42,655 nt of DNA from an uncultured Bacteroidia bacterium (GTDB lineage Bacteria; Bacteroidota; Bacteroidia; Bacteroidales; Prolixibacteraceae), in the NCBI GenBank assembly GCA_903905505.1, contig CAIVGL010000028.1, positions 1 to 42,655 on the forward strand. Direction: 5' to 3'. The notes below the pieces were generated by a model, which was not told where the DNA came from, searched no databases, and was given only the letters and a program-made list of their open reading frames with translations. Shown here piece after piece: positions 31,624 through 40,969 of the stretch. Each line of letters opens with the position of its first letter. Position 1 is the first letter of the stretch. Position numbers and translations under genes: made by a program.

Positions 31624-33885
31624 TTATTGATTGTTTTTAATGAAGTTCAGACATGATCCGGCTTTAAACCACTCAATCTGTGCTTCGTTGTAGGTGTGTT
31701 TCGCACCAATCTCTTCTGATGATCCATCGGCATGATGCAGAACTAACTGCAACTGTTTTTCAGGCTGAAACGATTCTAGGCCAATGACATCGATTGAATC
31801 ATTCTCCTGGATTTTGCTATAGTCTGATGGGTTTGCAAAGGTAAGGGCTAGCATCCCTTGTTTTTTCAAGTTGGTTTCATGGATACGAGCAAATGATCGT
31901 GTTAAGACAACCTGTGCGCCGAGATGACGAGGTTCCATAGCCGCATGCTCACGAGATGAACCTTCGCCGTAATTTTCATCACCTACAATAACAGAGCCTA
32001 AACCCTCTTTTTTATAGGCTCTTGCTGTCGTTGGCACGGGTCCGTATTCGCCTGTCAATTGATTCTTCACCGAATTCGTGTTCCCATTAAAGTCATTTAC
32101 GGCACCAATTAATAGGTTTTCAGAGATATTGTCTAAGTGACCTCGGTAGGTAAGCCATGGGCCAGCCATCGAGATGTGATCGGTTGTACATTTGCCTCTG
32201 GCTTTGATTAACAACTTGAGTCCTTTCAAGTCTTTTCCCGACCAAGGTTTGAATGGTTCAAGAAGCTGAAGTCGGTCTGAACTACTGCTCACCGAGATTT
32301 CAATTCCTTGATAGTCAAGGGATGGTGGTATCAAGCCTTGATCTTCAACCGCAAACCCTTTTTGAGGTAAATCATTTCCAGTTGGAGGATCAAGTTTTAC
32401 TTTCTCCCCATTTTCATTCACTAAATAGTCAGTTATTGGATTGAAATCCAATGTTCCGGCAATAGCAAAAGCAGTAACAATCTCCGGAGAAGCCACAAAT
32501 CCATGTGTTTTTGGGTTTCCATCAGTTCGTTTTGCAAAATTCCTATTGAAAGAGGTCATGATTGAGTTTTCAGGAAGATTGGCTGCATTATGTCTTGACC
32601 ATTGACCGATACAAGGTCCACAAGCATTGGCTAGAACTACACCGCCCATTTGTTCGAATGCGTCTAGGAAGCCATCGCGAGCAACCGTATAACGAACAAG
32701 CTCAGAGCCTGGTGTTACCGTGAATTCTGCTTTTACTTTTAAGTTTTTTTCACGTGCTTGTCTGGCTACAGATGCTGCACGGCTAATATCTTCATACGAT
32801 GAGTTGGTACATGATCCAATTAAGCCAACTTTCATCTCCATTGGCCACCCTTTTTCTTTTGCCACTGTTTTAAACTGAGAAAGTGGAGTTGCAAAATCTG
32901 GCGTAAATGGTCCATTGATATGTGGTTCAAGCTCAGAAAGATTAATCTCGATAACTTGATCAAAATAGTTGGCTGGATTGGCATAGACTTCGTCGTCAGC
33001 CCTTAAGTCAGAGGCAATCTTCGTCGCCATCTCCGCGATATCCGCACGGCCAGTGGCTTTTAAGTATTCGCTCATGCTTTCGTCGAATGCGAAAGTTGAG
33101 GTGGTAGCGCCTACTTCAGCACCCATATTGCAAATGGTTCCTTTGCCTGTGCAAGATAGACTTGCAGCTCCTGGACCAAAATATTCGATGATGCAACCAG
33201 TTCCCCCTTTTACAGTAAGAATACCCGCAACTTTTAGTATGACATCTTTAGGCGAGGCCCAGCCACTAAGTTTTCCGGTTAAGTTAACCCCAATTAATTT
33301 AGGAAATTTCAATTCCCATGGAATACCCGTCATCACATCTACCGCATCGGCTCCGCCAACACCAATGGCAATCATTCCTAGTCCGCCAGCATTAACGGTA
33401 TGTGAGTCGGTACCAATCATCATTCCGCCAGGGAAAGCATAGTTCTCTAATACGACCTGATGGATGATTCCTGCTCCTGGTTTCCAGAAACCGATACCAT
33501 ATTTTTTGGATACAGAAGAGAGGAAGCTATAAACTTCTTTATTGGTCTCTTCGGCTTTCTTTAAATCTTCAATAGCACCAGTTTGTGCTAAAATCAAGTG
33601 ATCGCAATGGACAGTGGAAGGTACACTGACAATATTTTTCCCTGCTTGCATAAACTGCAATAGTGCCATTTGAGCTGTCGCATCCTGCATTGCCACCCGA
33701 TCCGGATCGAAATTTACATACGAAACACCCTTTTCAAAAGCCTGAGTAGGAAGCTCTCCAGAGAGGTGTGAATACAGAATTTTCTCAGTTAATGTAACTG
33801 GTCTGCCAATTAATCCACGTAGTTTTTTTACGCGTTCTGGAATCGCAGCATATACCTTGCGAACCATCTCAATGTCATAAGCCAT
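31624..33885 (-). CDS. Aconitate hydratase (mitochondrial-type aconitase)
   Basis: A 753-residue [4Fe-4S] enzyme of the TCA cycle that interconverts citrate and isocitrate. Cluster ligands are C359 ([13 protein letters not shown]), C422 and C425 ([10 protein letters not shown]). [13 protein letters not shown] (158-170) and the swivel-domain block [20 protein letters not shown] carry substrate-binding serine and arginine residues. Length and the opening [19 protein letters not shown] fit the mitochondrial-type aconitase of Bacteroidota rather than AcnB or IRP1-like AcnA (about 890). No other TCA gene is adjacent, although malate dehydrogenase lies 4.4 kb away. Confidence 0.95.
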   Translation of the reverse strand: MAYDIEMVRKVYAAIPERVKKLRGLIGRPVTLTEKILYSHLSGELPTQAFEKGVSYVNFDPDRVAMQDATAQMALLQFMQAGKNIVSVPSTVHCDHLILAQTGAIEDLKKAEETNKEVYSFLSSVSKKYGIGFWKPGAGIIHQVVLENYAFPGGMMIGTDSHTVNAGGLGMIAIGVGGADAVDVMTGIPWELKFPKLIGVNLTGKLSGWASPKDVILKVAGILTVKGGTGCIIEYFGPGAASLSCTGKGTICNMGAEVGATTSTFAFDESMSEYLKATGRADIAEMATKIASDLRADDEVYANPANYFDQVIEINLSELEPHINGPFTPDFATPLSQFKTVAKEKGWPMEMKVGLIGSCTNSSYEDISRAASVARQAREKNLKVKAEFTVTPGSELVRYTVARDGFLDAFEQMGGVVLANACGPCIGQWSRHNAANLPENSIMTSFNRNFAKRTDGNPKTHGFVASPEIVTAFAIAGTLDFNPITDYLVNENGEKVKLDPPTGNDLPQKGFAVEDQGLIPPSLDYQGIEISVSSSSDRLQLLEPFKPWSGKDLKGLKLLIKARGKCTTDHISMAGPWLTYRGHLDNISENLLIGAVNDFNGNTNSVKNQLTGEYGPVPTTARAYKKEGLGSVIVGDENYGEGSSREHAAMEPRHLGAQVVLTRSFARIHETNLKKQGMLALTFANPSDYSKIQENDSIDVIGLESFQPEKQLQLVLHHADGSSEEIGAKHTYNEAQIEWFKAGSCLNFIKNNQ

Positions 33886-34038
33886 GCGGTACTGTTTTAA
33901 GATTATAAAAGAACTGCAATATTAACGATTATTGATGAGAAAAAAATAGTGAACTTTACTGTTTTTTGTGCTATTTTTATGGAGAGGATATTTTAAATTA
34001 GCATCCTAATTCAGTTTTTACCCACCCTGAAATTAAGT

Positions 34039-35289
34039 ATGATTTGGATTAAGCCCTTGGTCGTTGAGAATATTCGAATCGCCTTCCAGTCTATACGCGG
34101 TAATTTAGTGCGATCTGTCTTAACTATTTTAATTATAGCCGTAGGTATTTCGGCCTTAGTGGGAATCTTGACAGCTATTGACTCGATAAAAAATTCGATT
34201 ACTACCGAGTTTACACGACTTGGAGCTAATACCTTTAGCATTCAAAGTCGAGGCACGCGCATTCATATTGGGAGCCAATCGAGTCGCACTATGAACTATA
34301 GCTATATCAGTTATACGCAAGCTCGCGCATTTCGTGAACAATACAATTTCCCTTCAACAGTTTCAATTTCTGTAATGGCGAGTCAAGCTGCAACAGTTAA
34401 GTCTGATACAAAGAAAAGCAATCCTAATATAACGGTACGAGGTGTGGATGAGAATTATTTAACCACTGCGGGGTATGAGTTAGAGTCGGGGAGAGGTCTG
34501 ACCTTTAATGAATCTTTTGAAGGGGATAATGTGGCCATGGTTGGAGCTGCTTTGGTGAAAAAGATTTTTCCAGCAGACCTCGATCCCATTGGGAAATATA
34601 TCTCTGTTGGTAGTGGTAAATATCAAATTGTAGGGGTTTTAATAGATAAGGGAAGTGGATTTGGGAACTCGGCGGATCAGATTGTGCTGCTCCCATTTTC
34701 GAATGTCAGACAGTATTTCGCAAGGCCATCGATGAACTTTAGAATCAGCGTTATGCCTAAAAGTGCACAGCTGATGGATGCGGCTATGGGTGAAGCAGAA
34801 GCCGTGTTTCGAAATATTAGGGGATTAAGCGTCGTTGACGATACCGATTTCTTAGTCGAGAAGAGCGATAATCTTGTCAATGTACTGCTTGATAACATCA
34901 AATATGTGACTCTTGCCGCTACTGTTATTGGCTTTATAACCTTATTAGGTGCAGCCATTGGCTTGATGAATATCTTACTGGTAACCGTTGCTGAACGTAC
35001 CAGAGAGATTGGAATTCATAAGGCCGTTGGGGCAAACTCTCGCTCCATCAAGAATCAATTTATGATTGAATCAATTATCATTGGGCAGCTTGGAGGTCTT
35101 TTAGGAATCTTTTTAGGAATCTTGGCAGGCAATGGAGTCTCACTGATTATCGGTAGCTCCTTCGTTGTTCCTTGGCAATGGATGATGGTGGGGGTGTTGC
35201 TGTGTCTTCTGGTAAGTTTTGGCGCGGGAGTGCTTCCTGCTATTAAAGCATCAAAGTTAGATCCTATCGATGCATTGCGCTACGAGTAG
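34039..35289 (+). CDS. ABC transporter permease, MacB/FtsX type
   Basis: A 416-residue inner-membrane permease. An N-terminal cytoplasmic stretch (ENIRIAFQSIRGNLVRSVLT) leads to TM1 at about 30-50. A large periplasmic MacB-PCD domain (about 50-285) follows, with FNESFEGDNVAMVGAALVKK as a family signature. Three C-terminal helices lie near 293-316, 345-368 and 376-398, with RTREIGIHKAVGANSRSIKN between them. The protein ends DPIDALRYE, the classic MacB/LolC/E ending. Such permeases pair with a MacB-like ATPase and often a membrane-fusion protein, but neither is adjacent. It is flanked by divergent aconitase and convergent pseudouridine synthase. The substrate is unknown; lipoprotein, peptide or drug handling are all possible. 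Confidence 0.9.
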   Translation: MIWIKPLVVENIRIAFQSIRGNLVRSVLTILIIAVGISALVGILTAIDSIKNSITTEFTRLGANTFSIQSRGTRIHIGSQSSRTMNYSYISYTQARAFREQYNFPSTVSISVMASQAATVKSDTKKSNPNITVRGVDENYLTTAGYELESGRGLTFNESFEGDNVAMVGAALVKKIFPADLDPIGKYISVGSGKYQIVGVLIDKGSGFGNSADQIVLLPFSNVRQYFARPSMNFRISVMPKSAQLMDAAMGEAEAVFRNIRGLSVVDDTDFLVEKSDNLVNVLLDNIKYVTLAATVIGFITLLGAAIGLMNILLVTVAERTREIGIHKAVGANSRSIKNQFMIESIIIGQLGGLLGIFLGILAGNGVSLIIGSSFVVPWQWMMVGVLLCLLVSFGAGVLPAIKASKLDPIDALRYE

Positions 35290-35348
35290 AAACTAACTTT
35301 GATGTTTTGTTGGGAAATTAACTTGAGAATCGGCCTATTGTGTCCCGA

Positions 35349-36503
35349 TTATTTAGAGCTCATTTTAAGGACATTGACCTCATCCTCGCTAAGGAATCTC
35401 CATCTTCCTCTTGGGAGATCTTTCTTCGTTAAACCGCAGAAATAGACTCGGTCTAACTTCTCAACTTTATAGCCAAGGTGCTCAAAAATACGTCTTACAA
35501 TTTTGTTCTTGCCTGAATGGATCTCTATTCCAACTTGCTTTTTGTCATCTTCACTGACATAGCTTACTGAATCAGCCGCAACAAAACCATCTTCAAGGGT
35601 TATACCATCCACAATCTCCTGCAGGTGATTTTTTGTAACCTTCTGATCCACAAATACGTGGTATATTTTTTTGCGATTGTATTTAGGATGCGTTAATCGC
35701 TTGGTCATATCGCCATCATTGGTGAAAAGCAACAGTCCTGTAGTGGCTTTGTCTAATCTACCAACAGGATAAATGCGCTCTGAACAAGCATTTGCGATGA
35801 GTTCCATCACCGTTTTGTCGGCGTTCGGGTCTTCTGATGTGGTTACGTATCCCTTTGGCTTATTTAAAAGAACATACATCTTCTTTTCGGCCGTGATAAT
35901 CTTGCCATTGAAACTAACTGATTCGCCCGGCATAACTTGATAGCCCATCTCCGAAACTATTTTTCCGTTGATGGTTACACATCCCGTTGCAATAAACGTA
36001 TCTGCTTCACGACGCGAACATAATCCTGCATTCGCGATATATCGATTAAGTCGCATGGCACCTTGCTCCTTTTTTGTAGGGGCTGATTTGCCTCTCTTCC
36101 CTGAAGTTTCAAACTCGTTATTTAGATTTTGATTTCCAAGTCTTCCGCGTAATACTTTACCTGTTTTATTGAGGTATTGATCTGATTCTGCCCCTTCAAA
36201 CTTTCTTGCAGGACGTTTTTCTATGACGTTTCTCCGAAATACATCGGAGGTCCGTTCTTTTCCATTCCTTCCTAAAACTGGACTTTTGGGTTTCGATCCG
36301 GAGGCCGTTTTAATTACTTTAGTCTTGCCGACTCTTTTACCTGCGGTTGCATCTTTTGCTTCACTTCGACCTGTGTTAGATTTTCTGCTCTGGTCGCTTG
36401 GCGCGGAACTCCCTTTTCTTACTCGTGGTCTGGTTCCGGGCTCTTTTTTATCGACGGTACGCTTATCCTCGCGCTCCTGTCCTCTGCCTCTTCTGATAAT
36501 CAT
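35349..36503 (-). CDS. RsuA/RluB-family pseudouridine synthase with basic N-terminal extension
   Basis: A 384-residue protein. Residues 1-148 are low-complexity and strongly basic (IIRRGRGQEREDKRTVDKKE and more Lys/Arg/Ser-rich sequence). An S4 RNA-binding domain is at 151-197 (RLNRYIANAGLCSRREADTF). The catalytic domain holds D251 in VGRLDKATTGLLL. The family isomerises specific uridines in rRNA, with RluB or RsuA as the nearest types. Basic extensions of this kind occur in Bacteroidota and some proteobacterial RluB proteins and may tether the enzyme to rRNA. It converges with the permease gene and diverges from the phosphohexomutase gene. The target uridine cannot be inferred here. Confidence 0.92.
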   Translation of the reverse strand: MIIRRGRGQEREDKRTVDKKEPGTRPRVRKGSSAPSDQSRKSNTGRSEAKDATAGKRVGKTKVIKTASGSKPKSPVLGRNGKERTSDVFRRNVIEKRPARKFEGAESDQYLNKTGKVLRGRLGNQNLNNEFETSGKRGKSAPTKKEQGAMRLNRYIANAGLCSRREADTFIATGCVTINGKIVSEMGYQVMPGESVSFNGKIITAEKKMYVLLNKPKGYVTTSEDPNADKTVMELIANACSERIYPVGRLDKATTGLLLFTNDGDMTKRLTHPKYNRKKIYHVFVDQKVTKNHLQEIVDGITLEDGFVAADSVSYVSEDDKKQVGIEIHSGKNKIVRRIFEHLGYKVEKLDRVYFCGLTKKDLPRGRWRFLSEDEVNVLKMSSK

Positions 36504-36595
36504 GTGGTAATTACTTGACTTGTTATTATTTCGGGTACAAATATCGGTAAAAAAATGGAGAGTTATACTTTAATTCAGCGGAAGCAGAATAATCC

Positions 36596-36626
36596 TTTGA
36601 TTAATTGACTCAATTTAACAACTTTG
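36596..36626 (+). promoter_or_regulatory. Candidate promoter of the phosphohexomutase gene
   Basis: TTTG at 36596-36599 is followed after 19 bp by CAACTTTG at 36619-36626, one base off TAnnTTTG. Transcription should start near 36632, giving a leader of about 31 nt. Confidence 0.55.
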
Positions 36627-36662
36627 TAGACTAAATCGTAAAAGTATAATAGACCACACTAT

Positions 36663-38054
36663 ATGGCACTTATAAAATCAATTTCAGGTATTCGGGGTAC
36701 AATAGGAGGTTTGCCTGGCGATGGGTTGACCCCTCTTGATCTAGTTAAATTTACGGCCGCCTACCTTACCTGGGCTAAGTCAAATCAAAATGGGACGAAG
36801 AAGATCAAGATCGTAGTCGGCAGAGATGCTCGAATCTCAGGAGCGATGGTTGATGCCTTAGTTACTGGAACCTTGTTAGGAATGGGTGCCGATGTGGTGA
36901 ACCTTGGCTTGGCTTCCACGCCAACGACAGAGCTTGCTGTTTTGGCTGAAAAGGCCGATGGCGGAATAATCCTTACTGCTAGTCATAATCCGAAGCAGTG
37001 GAATGCGCTTAAGTTGCTCAACTCCGATGGCGAGTTTCTGAACGACCAAGAAGGGAAGATTGTTCTGGAGATTGCTCAAAATGAAAGTTTTGAATTTGCT
37101 TCTGTCGACAATTTAGGAACTCAGACCTTTTCTGATTATACCCAATATCACATTCAACATGTTCTCGATTTAGCACTGGTGGATGTTGAGGCGATAAAAA
37201 AGAAAAAATTTAAAGTGGCTGTAGATGCGGTAAATTCTGTTGGTGGGATTATTGTGCCTCAGCTTCTAAAAGCGTTAGGAGTGGCTGAAGTGCTAGAACT
37301 TAATTGTACTCCCGATGGTCATTTCCCCCATAATCCAGAGCCAATACCTGAAAATTTAATAGAGATATCTGCGACCATTGCAAAAGCAAATGTGGACGTT
37401 TGTTTTGTTGTCGATCCCGATGTCGACCGTCTGGCTATTATTAACGAGGATGGATCAATGTTTAATGAAGAATATACCCTGGTTGCAGTGGCGGATTATG
37501 TTTTGTCAAATTCTAAAGGAAATACCGTATCGAATTTATCTTCCTCAAGAGCCTTGCGAGATATTACTGAAAGGCATGGTGCAACCTATAATCCATCTGC
37601 CGTTGGAGAGGTCAATGTTACCACGATGATGAAAAATACCAATGCCGTTATTGGTGGAGAAGGAAATGGAGGCGTGATCTATCCGATGAGCCATTATGGA
37701 CGTGATTCGATGGTCGGCATAGGCCTTTTTCTCACTCATTTGGCTAAATCAGGATTGAAATGCACACAACTTAGAGCCACTTATCCCGATTATTTTATCT
37801 CGAAGAATAAAATTGAGCTAACGCCAACTATTGATGTAGACAATATTCTTCTTCAAGTTCAAGCTCGCTTTGAACACGAAGAGGTAAATACGGTCGATGG
37901 GGTAAAAATTGATTTTGATAAGGAGTGGGTTCATTTGCGCAAGTCGAATACCGAGCCGATTATCCGAATTTATGCCGAGAGTCGGTCAATGGAAAGAGCT
38001 GATGCTTTAGCAGAAGAGATGATTGAAATTATAAAGCAGATTGCTGGATTATAG
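36663..38054 (+). CDS. glmM: Phosphoglucosamine mutase/phosphomannomutase family (GlmM-type)
   Basis: A 463-residue alpha-D-phosphohexomutase. The phosphoserine is S107 in ILTASHNPKQWNALKL. The metal loop DPDVDRLA carries D251, D253 and D255. The sugar-binding GEGNGG is at about 335-340 and the phosphate-binding RKSNTEPIIRIYAE near the C-terminus. The opening ALIKSISGIRGTIGG is typical of Bacteroidota GlmM, which makes glucosamine-1-phosphate for UDP-GlcNAc, peptidoglycan and LPS. Family members also act on mannose or glucose phosphates, so the symbol is a best estimate. It is a single gene with its own promoter and no apparent operon partner. Confidence 0.85.
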   Translation: MALIKSISGIRGTIGGLPGDGLTPLDLVKFTAAYLTWAKSNQNGTKKIKIVVGRDARISGAMVDALVTGTLLGMGADVVNLGLASTPTTELAVLAEKADGGIILTASHNPKQWNALKLLNSDGEFLNDQEGKIVLEIAQNESFEFASVDNLGTQTFSDYTQYHIQHVLDLALVDVEAIKKKKFKVAVDAVNSVGGIIVPQLLKALGVAEVLELNCTPDGHFPHNPEPIPENLIEISATIAKANVDVCFVVDPDVDRLAIINEDGSMFNEEYTLVAVADYVLSNSKGNTVSNLSSSRALRDITERHGATYNPSAVGEVNVTTMMKNTNAVIGGEGNGGVIYPMSHYGRDSMVGIGLFLTHLAKSGLKCTQLRATYPDYFISKNKIELTPTIDVDNILLQVQARFEHEEVNTVDGVKIDFDKEWVHLRKSNTEPIIRIYAESRSMERADALAEEMIEIIKQIAGL

Positions 38055-38174
38055 ATTTTTACATGATAAGCGGGTCCGTAATGTGATTTGCCTTTCTGAA
38101 TTTTGAGTTTGGAGAATTGTTAAGTGATCTTTAAACTTATAATTTAAACTAATCGTAAAGTGTTAACGATTTAG

Positions 38175-38206
38175 TTTTTATTGTTTCTCTAAACTATGTA
38201 AGTTTG
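38175..38206 (+). promoter_or_regulatory. Candidate promoter of mdh
   Basis: TTTT at 38175-38178 (one mismatch from TTTG) precedes TAAGTTTG at 38199-38206 by 20 bp. The -7 box is a full consensus match. The leader would be about 48 nt. Confidence 0.55.
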
Positions 38207-38259
38207 CATCGATTTTTAAACACGGTTAATATTTAATTAGACAGATAATAATTCAATTT

Positions 38260-39195
38260 ATGAAAGTTACAGTCGTAGGAGCAGGAAATGTAGGATCAAC
38301 TTGTGCTGATACATTAGCATATAGAGAAGTTGTAAACGAGGTTATTTTATTGGATATTAAAGAGGGTATCGCCGAAGGCAAGGCTCTTGATATGTGGCAA
38401 AAAGCCCCTATTATTGGTTATGATACGCGCACTGTTGGTGTAACAAATGATTATGCACGCACTGCAGATTCTGATGTCGTTGTCATAACTTCAGGATTGC
38501 CACGTAAACCGGGTATGACTCGCGATGATTTAATTCAAATCAATGCAGGAATTGTAAAGTCTGTAACTGAAAATATTGTAAAGTATTCACCGAATGCGAT
38601 CATTATCGTTGTCTCTAATCCATTGGATGTGATGACTTATCAGGCTCATCTAGCTTCAGGTCTTCCTCGCACCCGGATTATGGGAATGGCAGGAATTTTA
38701 GATACTGCTCGTTACCGTGCCTTTTTATCCGATGCATTGAATATCTCACAAAAAGAGATTCAGGGGATGTTATTAGGTGGCCATGGCGACACAATGGTTC
38801 CTCTAACCCGTTATACAACTGTAGGTGGTATTCCAGTGACCGAATTGTTAGATGCGGAGACACTTGATGCAATCGTTGAACGCACCAAATCAGGTGGTGG
38901 AGAGCTTGTGAAATTAATGGGTACCTCAGCTTGGTATGCACCTGGTGCAGCTGCAGCGCAGATGGTGGAAGCAATTGTAAAAGATCAACGTAGAATATTC
39001 CCGGTGTGTATTCAGCTTCAAGGCGAATATGGTGTGGATAATTGCTATTTGGGTGTTCCAGTTGTATTAGGCAAAAATGGTGTTGAGAAGATAGTCGAAC
39101 TACAGCTGAATAAAGAGGAGATGCAAATGATGCGTACAAGCGAAGGTCATGTGAAAGAAGTTATGAGCGTTTTAGATGCTTTGAATAAAGCATAA
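38260..39195 (+). CDS. mdh: Malate dehydrogenase (NAD-dependent, LDH-like type)
   Basis: A 311-residue TCA-cycle enzyme that oxidises malate to oxaloacetate. The dinucleotide fold shows VVGAGNVGST (5-14) and D32 at the end of the second strand (LLDIKEG), which favours NAD over NADP. The mobile loop GLPRKPGMTRDD carries R82 and R88 for substrate binding. The Arg at 82 is the malate rather than lactate determinant. The catalytic pair includes H175 in LLGGHGDTMVP. Length and sequence match the LDH-like Mdh of Bacteroidota. It has its own promoter and a strong terminator, so it is transcribed alone. Confidence 0.96.
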   Translation: MKVTVVGAGNVGSTCADTLAYREVVNEVILLDIKEGIAEGKALDMWQKAPIIGYDTRTVGVTNDYARTADSDVVVITSGLPRKPGMTRDDLIQINAGIVKSVTENIVKYSPNAIIIVVSNPLDVMTYQAHLASGLPRTRIMGMAGILDTARYRAFLSDALNISQKEIQGMLLGGHGDTMVPLTRYTTVGGIPVTELLDAETLDAIVERTKSGGGELVKLMGTSAWYAPGAAAAQMVEAIVKDQRRIFPVCIQLQGEYGVDNCYLGVPVVLGKNGVEKIVELQLNKEEMQMMRTSEGHVKEVMSVLDALNKA

Positions 39196-39218
39196 AGAGG
39201 TTCGTTCTGTATTTATAG

Positions 39219-39247
39219 TAAAAAGGGGTTTTAAACCCCTTTTTTTT
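39219..39247 (+). terminator. Intrinsic terminator of mdh
   Basis: AAAAGGGGT pairs with ACCCCTTTT across a 5-nt AT loop (39221-39243) and is followed by a T run to 39247. It begins about 24 bp after the mdh stop and sits just before the retropepsin-like gene. Confidence 0.88.
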
Positions 39248-39259
39248 AGCGATTTAATA

Positions 39260-39679
39260 ATGGTTGAGATCACTTTTGACGTCGTAGAGCTTGAAGAACA
39301 GGCTTATCATATTTTAGTTGAGGCTGAATTTGATAGATTGGAAAATGGATGGTGGATCATTGATACTGGTGCCTCACGCAGTGTTTTTGATCAGGCCATG
39401 TCGGCACTCTATGTTCAAGAGAATAGTGATTCTGTGCTGGCTACTGGGCTTGGTCAAGAGATGGTAGAGACTGGATCTGGATCAGTTTCCGACTTGGTTT
39501 TAGGCGGCGTCTCATGGGGGATACTAAGGGTTGCATTGGTTGATTTTCACCATATTAATGCAGAGTATTCGAAATTCACTAACAAGAAGATAATTGGATT
39601 ACTTGGAGCTGATTTCTTGTTGGCGCATAACGCTATTATTGATTTTAAGCAGCATAAAATTTGGCTCTCCTCAGAATAG
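39260..39679 (+). CDS. Retropepsin-like (clan AA) aspartyl protease family protein
   Basis: A 139-residue protein with one aspartic-protease half-domain. WWIIDTGASRSVFD carries D35-T36-G37-A38, the catalytic D-[TS]-G-[AS] triad of retropepsins, after a glycine-poor N-terminal hairpin. The second family element is IIGLLGADFLLAHNAIIDFK (about 111-130), the hydrophobic-Gly strand and loop of bacterial retropepsin-like proteins. It lacks a signal peptide, so unlike many bacterial relatives it seems cytoplasmic. Homodimerisation would be needed for activity. Its substrate is unknown. It starts only 13 bp after the mdh terminator and is closed by its own terminator. Confidence 0.83.
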   Translation: MVEITFDVVELEEQAYHILVEAEFDRLENGWWIIDTGASRSVFDQAMSALYVQENSDSVLATGLGQEMVETGSGSVSDLVLGGVSWGILRVALVDFHHINAEYSKFTNKKIIGLLGADFLLAHNAIIDFKQHKIWLSSE

Positions 39680-39701
39680 TTCTTTATACAACATTGGTTT
39701 T

Positions 39702-39735
39702 AAGCCATCAGCGACCACTTGCTGATGGCTTTTTT
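39702..39735 (+). terminator. Intrinsic terminator of the retropepsin-like gene
   Basis: AAGCCATCAGC (39702-39712) and GCTGATGGCTT (39721-39731) form a perfect 11-bp stem with an 8-nt loop, and a T run follows to 39735. Confidence 0.9.
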
Positions 39736-39988
39736 ATTCCTTGTTCGGACCTAATTTTATGATTTTCATTAGGTTTTTAGTGTCTAATTTAAAGCATGAA
39801 TTTAATCATGGTTTTGTACTATTTTAAAATTTATTTCGTATATTTAATGGTGCGCTAATTCTATGAATTCTGTTTGGTCACGCTAGTTCATTTTCTTGAT
39901 GTTTAGGATATTTTAGGGGTCTATATCCCTTGATCTCGGGTTTGTTTTAATAGGTGTTAGAGAATTAAATTTAAAATTTATTTCCTAC
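39736..39988. other. Intergenic region upstream of tonB
   Basis: Together with the terminator before it, this makes about 309 bp without a gene. It is AT-rich. I see no confident promoter. TTTG at 39873-39876 has no good -7 partner, and TGGTTTTG near 39815 is one mismatch from TAnnTTTG. No RNA gene or ORF is evident. Confidence 0.4.
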
Positions 39989-40795
39989 ATGGCGGCAAAC
40001 AATGATATATTTTCGAAAGAGTGGTATGAATTAATTTTTCAGCCTTCTCAAAACCATGTTTATGGCGCGTATGAGCTTCGTAAAAACTCCCAATCGAGGC
40101 ATTTCTGGGGTCTAATAGTGGCAATCGTATTATTTGTTTTTATTGTTTCATTGCCATCTTTGATTCGTCAAATTATTCCTCAGGAGGTCGAGAAGGATGT
40201 CTCTGTTCGGATGATCTCCACTATTAAATTAGAAAAACCAAAAGAACCTTCGATATTACGAGAAGTTCCTCCCCCCCCTCCCTTGCGTAATACGATTAAG
40301 TTTACCCCTCCAGTGATCAAGCCTGATGAATTAGTTTCAGAAGAGGAGCAGCCGATTTCGCAAAAGGAAGCTGTAGATGCTAAGGCTGCAATTAGTAATG
40401 TAACATACGACAAGGGTACCGACGATATTGCTGCACCTATAGCAACCACATCTAAGAAAGATGTGGCCGAAGAGCCTGAAAAGCCTTTCGTATTTGTTGA
40501 GCAGATGCCTCAGTTTCCCGGAGGCGAGAAGGAGATGATTAACTTCATTAAACGAAACTTGCGATACCCGACTACCGCCATTGAAATGGGGATTAAAGGG
40601 ACGGTGACTGTAAATTTTGTGGTCGGGAAGGATGGAAAGATCACCCAGATTCGAATTATTCGCGGTATCGGGGGCGGCTGCGACGAAGAGGCCGTACGTA
40701 TTCTTGAAAAAATGCCTGCCTGGAGTCCTGGAAGACAAGCTGGGATACCTGTACTCGTTGCTTATTCTCTTCCTTTTCGGTTTGTCTTGCAATAG
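39989..40795 (+). CDS. tonB: TonB family energy transducer
   Basis: A 268-residue inner-membrane anchored protein that passes proton-motive force to outer-membrane receptors. The N-terminal cytoplasmic part has about 35 residues and includes QNHVYGAYELRKNSQSRHFW, a conserved Bacteroidota TonB opening. TM is about 40-62 (GLIVAIVLFVFIVSLPSLI). The periplasmic linker holds a five-proline run (VPPPPPLRN) and acidic and lysine-rich stretches. The C-terminal TonB domain (about 175-268; FPGGEKEMINFIKRNLRYPT and VNFVVGKDGKITQIRII) is complete. The proline run is coded by a tract with eight consecutive C bases at 40271-40278. exbB and exbD follow downstream after a 543-bp gap, probably under a separate promoter. 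Confidence 0.95.
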   Translation: MAANNDIFSKEWYELIFQPSQNHVYGAYELRKNSQSRHFWGLIVAIVLFVFIVSLPSLIRQIIPQEVEKDVSVRMISTIKLEKPKEPSILREVPPPPPLRNTIKFTPPVIKPDELVSEEEQPISQKEAVDAKAAISNVTYDKGTDDIAAPIATTSKKDVAEEPEKPFVFVEQMPQFPGGEKEMINFIKRNLRYPTTAIEMGIKGTVTVNFVVGKDGKITQIRIIRGIGGGCDEEAVRILEKMPAWSPGRQAGIPVLVAYSLPFRFVLQ

Positions 40796-40969
40796 AAATA
40801 TTTGTTGAGATCTAAATTTATTTTAGCAGGTCTGTCTTAATTCCCTCGACGTTCTTGAAAGTCTTTCCTCGCGAGACGAATTTGCTATATATTCTTAAAT
40901 TGTCTGCTTTTAGGCAAAAGTACTAGCTTATAGATTATTGTGACTCCTAGGTTGATTTTGGCTTAGTTT

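Noticed and set aside
33053-33442. 129-codon plus-strand ORF inside aconitase
   Set aside because: It is a shadow of the aconitase coding strand, rich in Pro/Ser as expected for antisense reading.
38678-39139. 153-codon minus-strand ORF inside mdh
   Set aside because: It is fully antisense to a clear mdh gene and has a low-quality protein composition.
39736-39988. Small RNA or tRNA gene upstream of tonB
   Set aside because: No cloverleaf, promoter plus terminator pair or strong stem could be found.
40337-40792. 151-codon minus-strand ORF inside tonB
   Set aside because: It is antisense to the conserved TonB C-terminal domain and has no recognisable motif.
40820-40930. Terminator of tonB
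   Set aside because: GTCT...AGAC pairing near 40860 is too short and lacks a T run.
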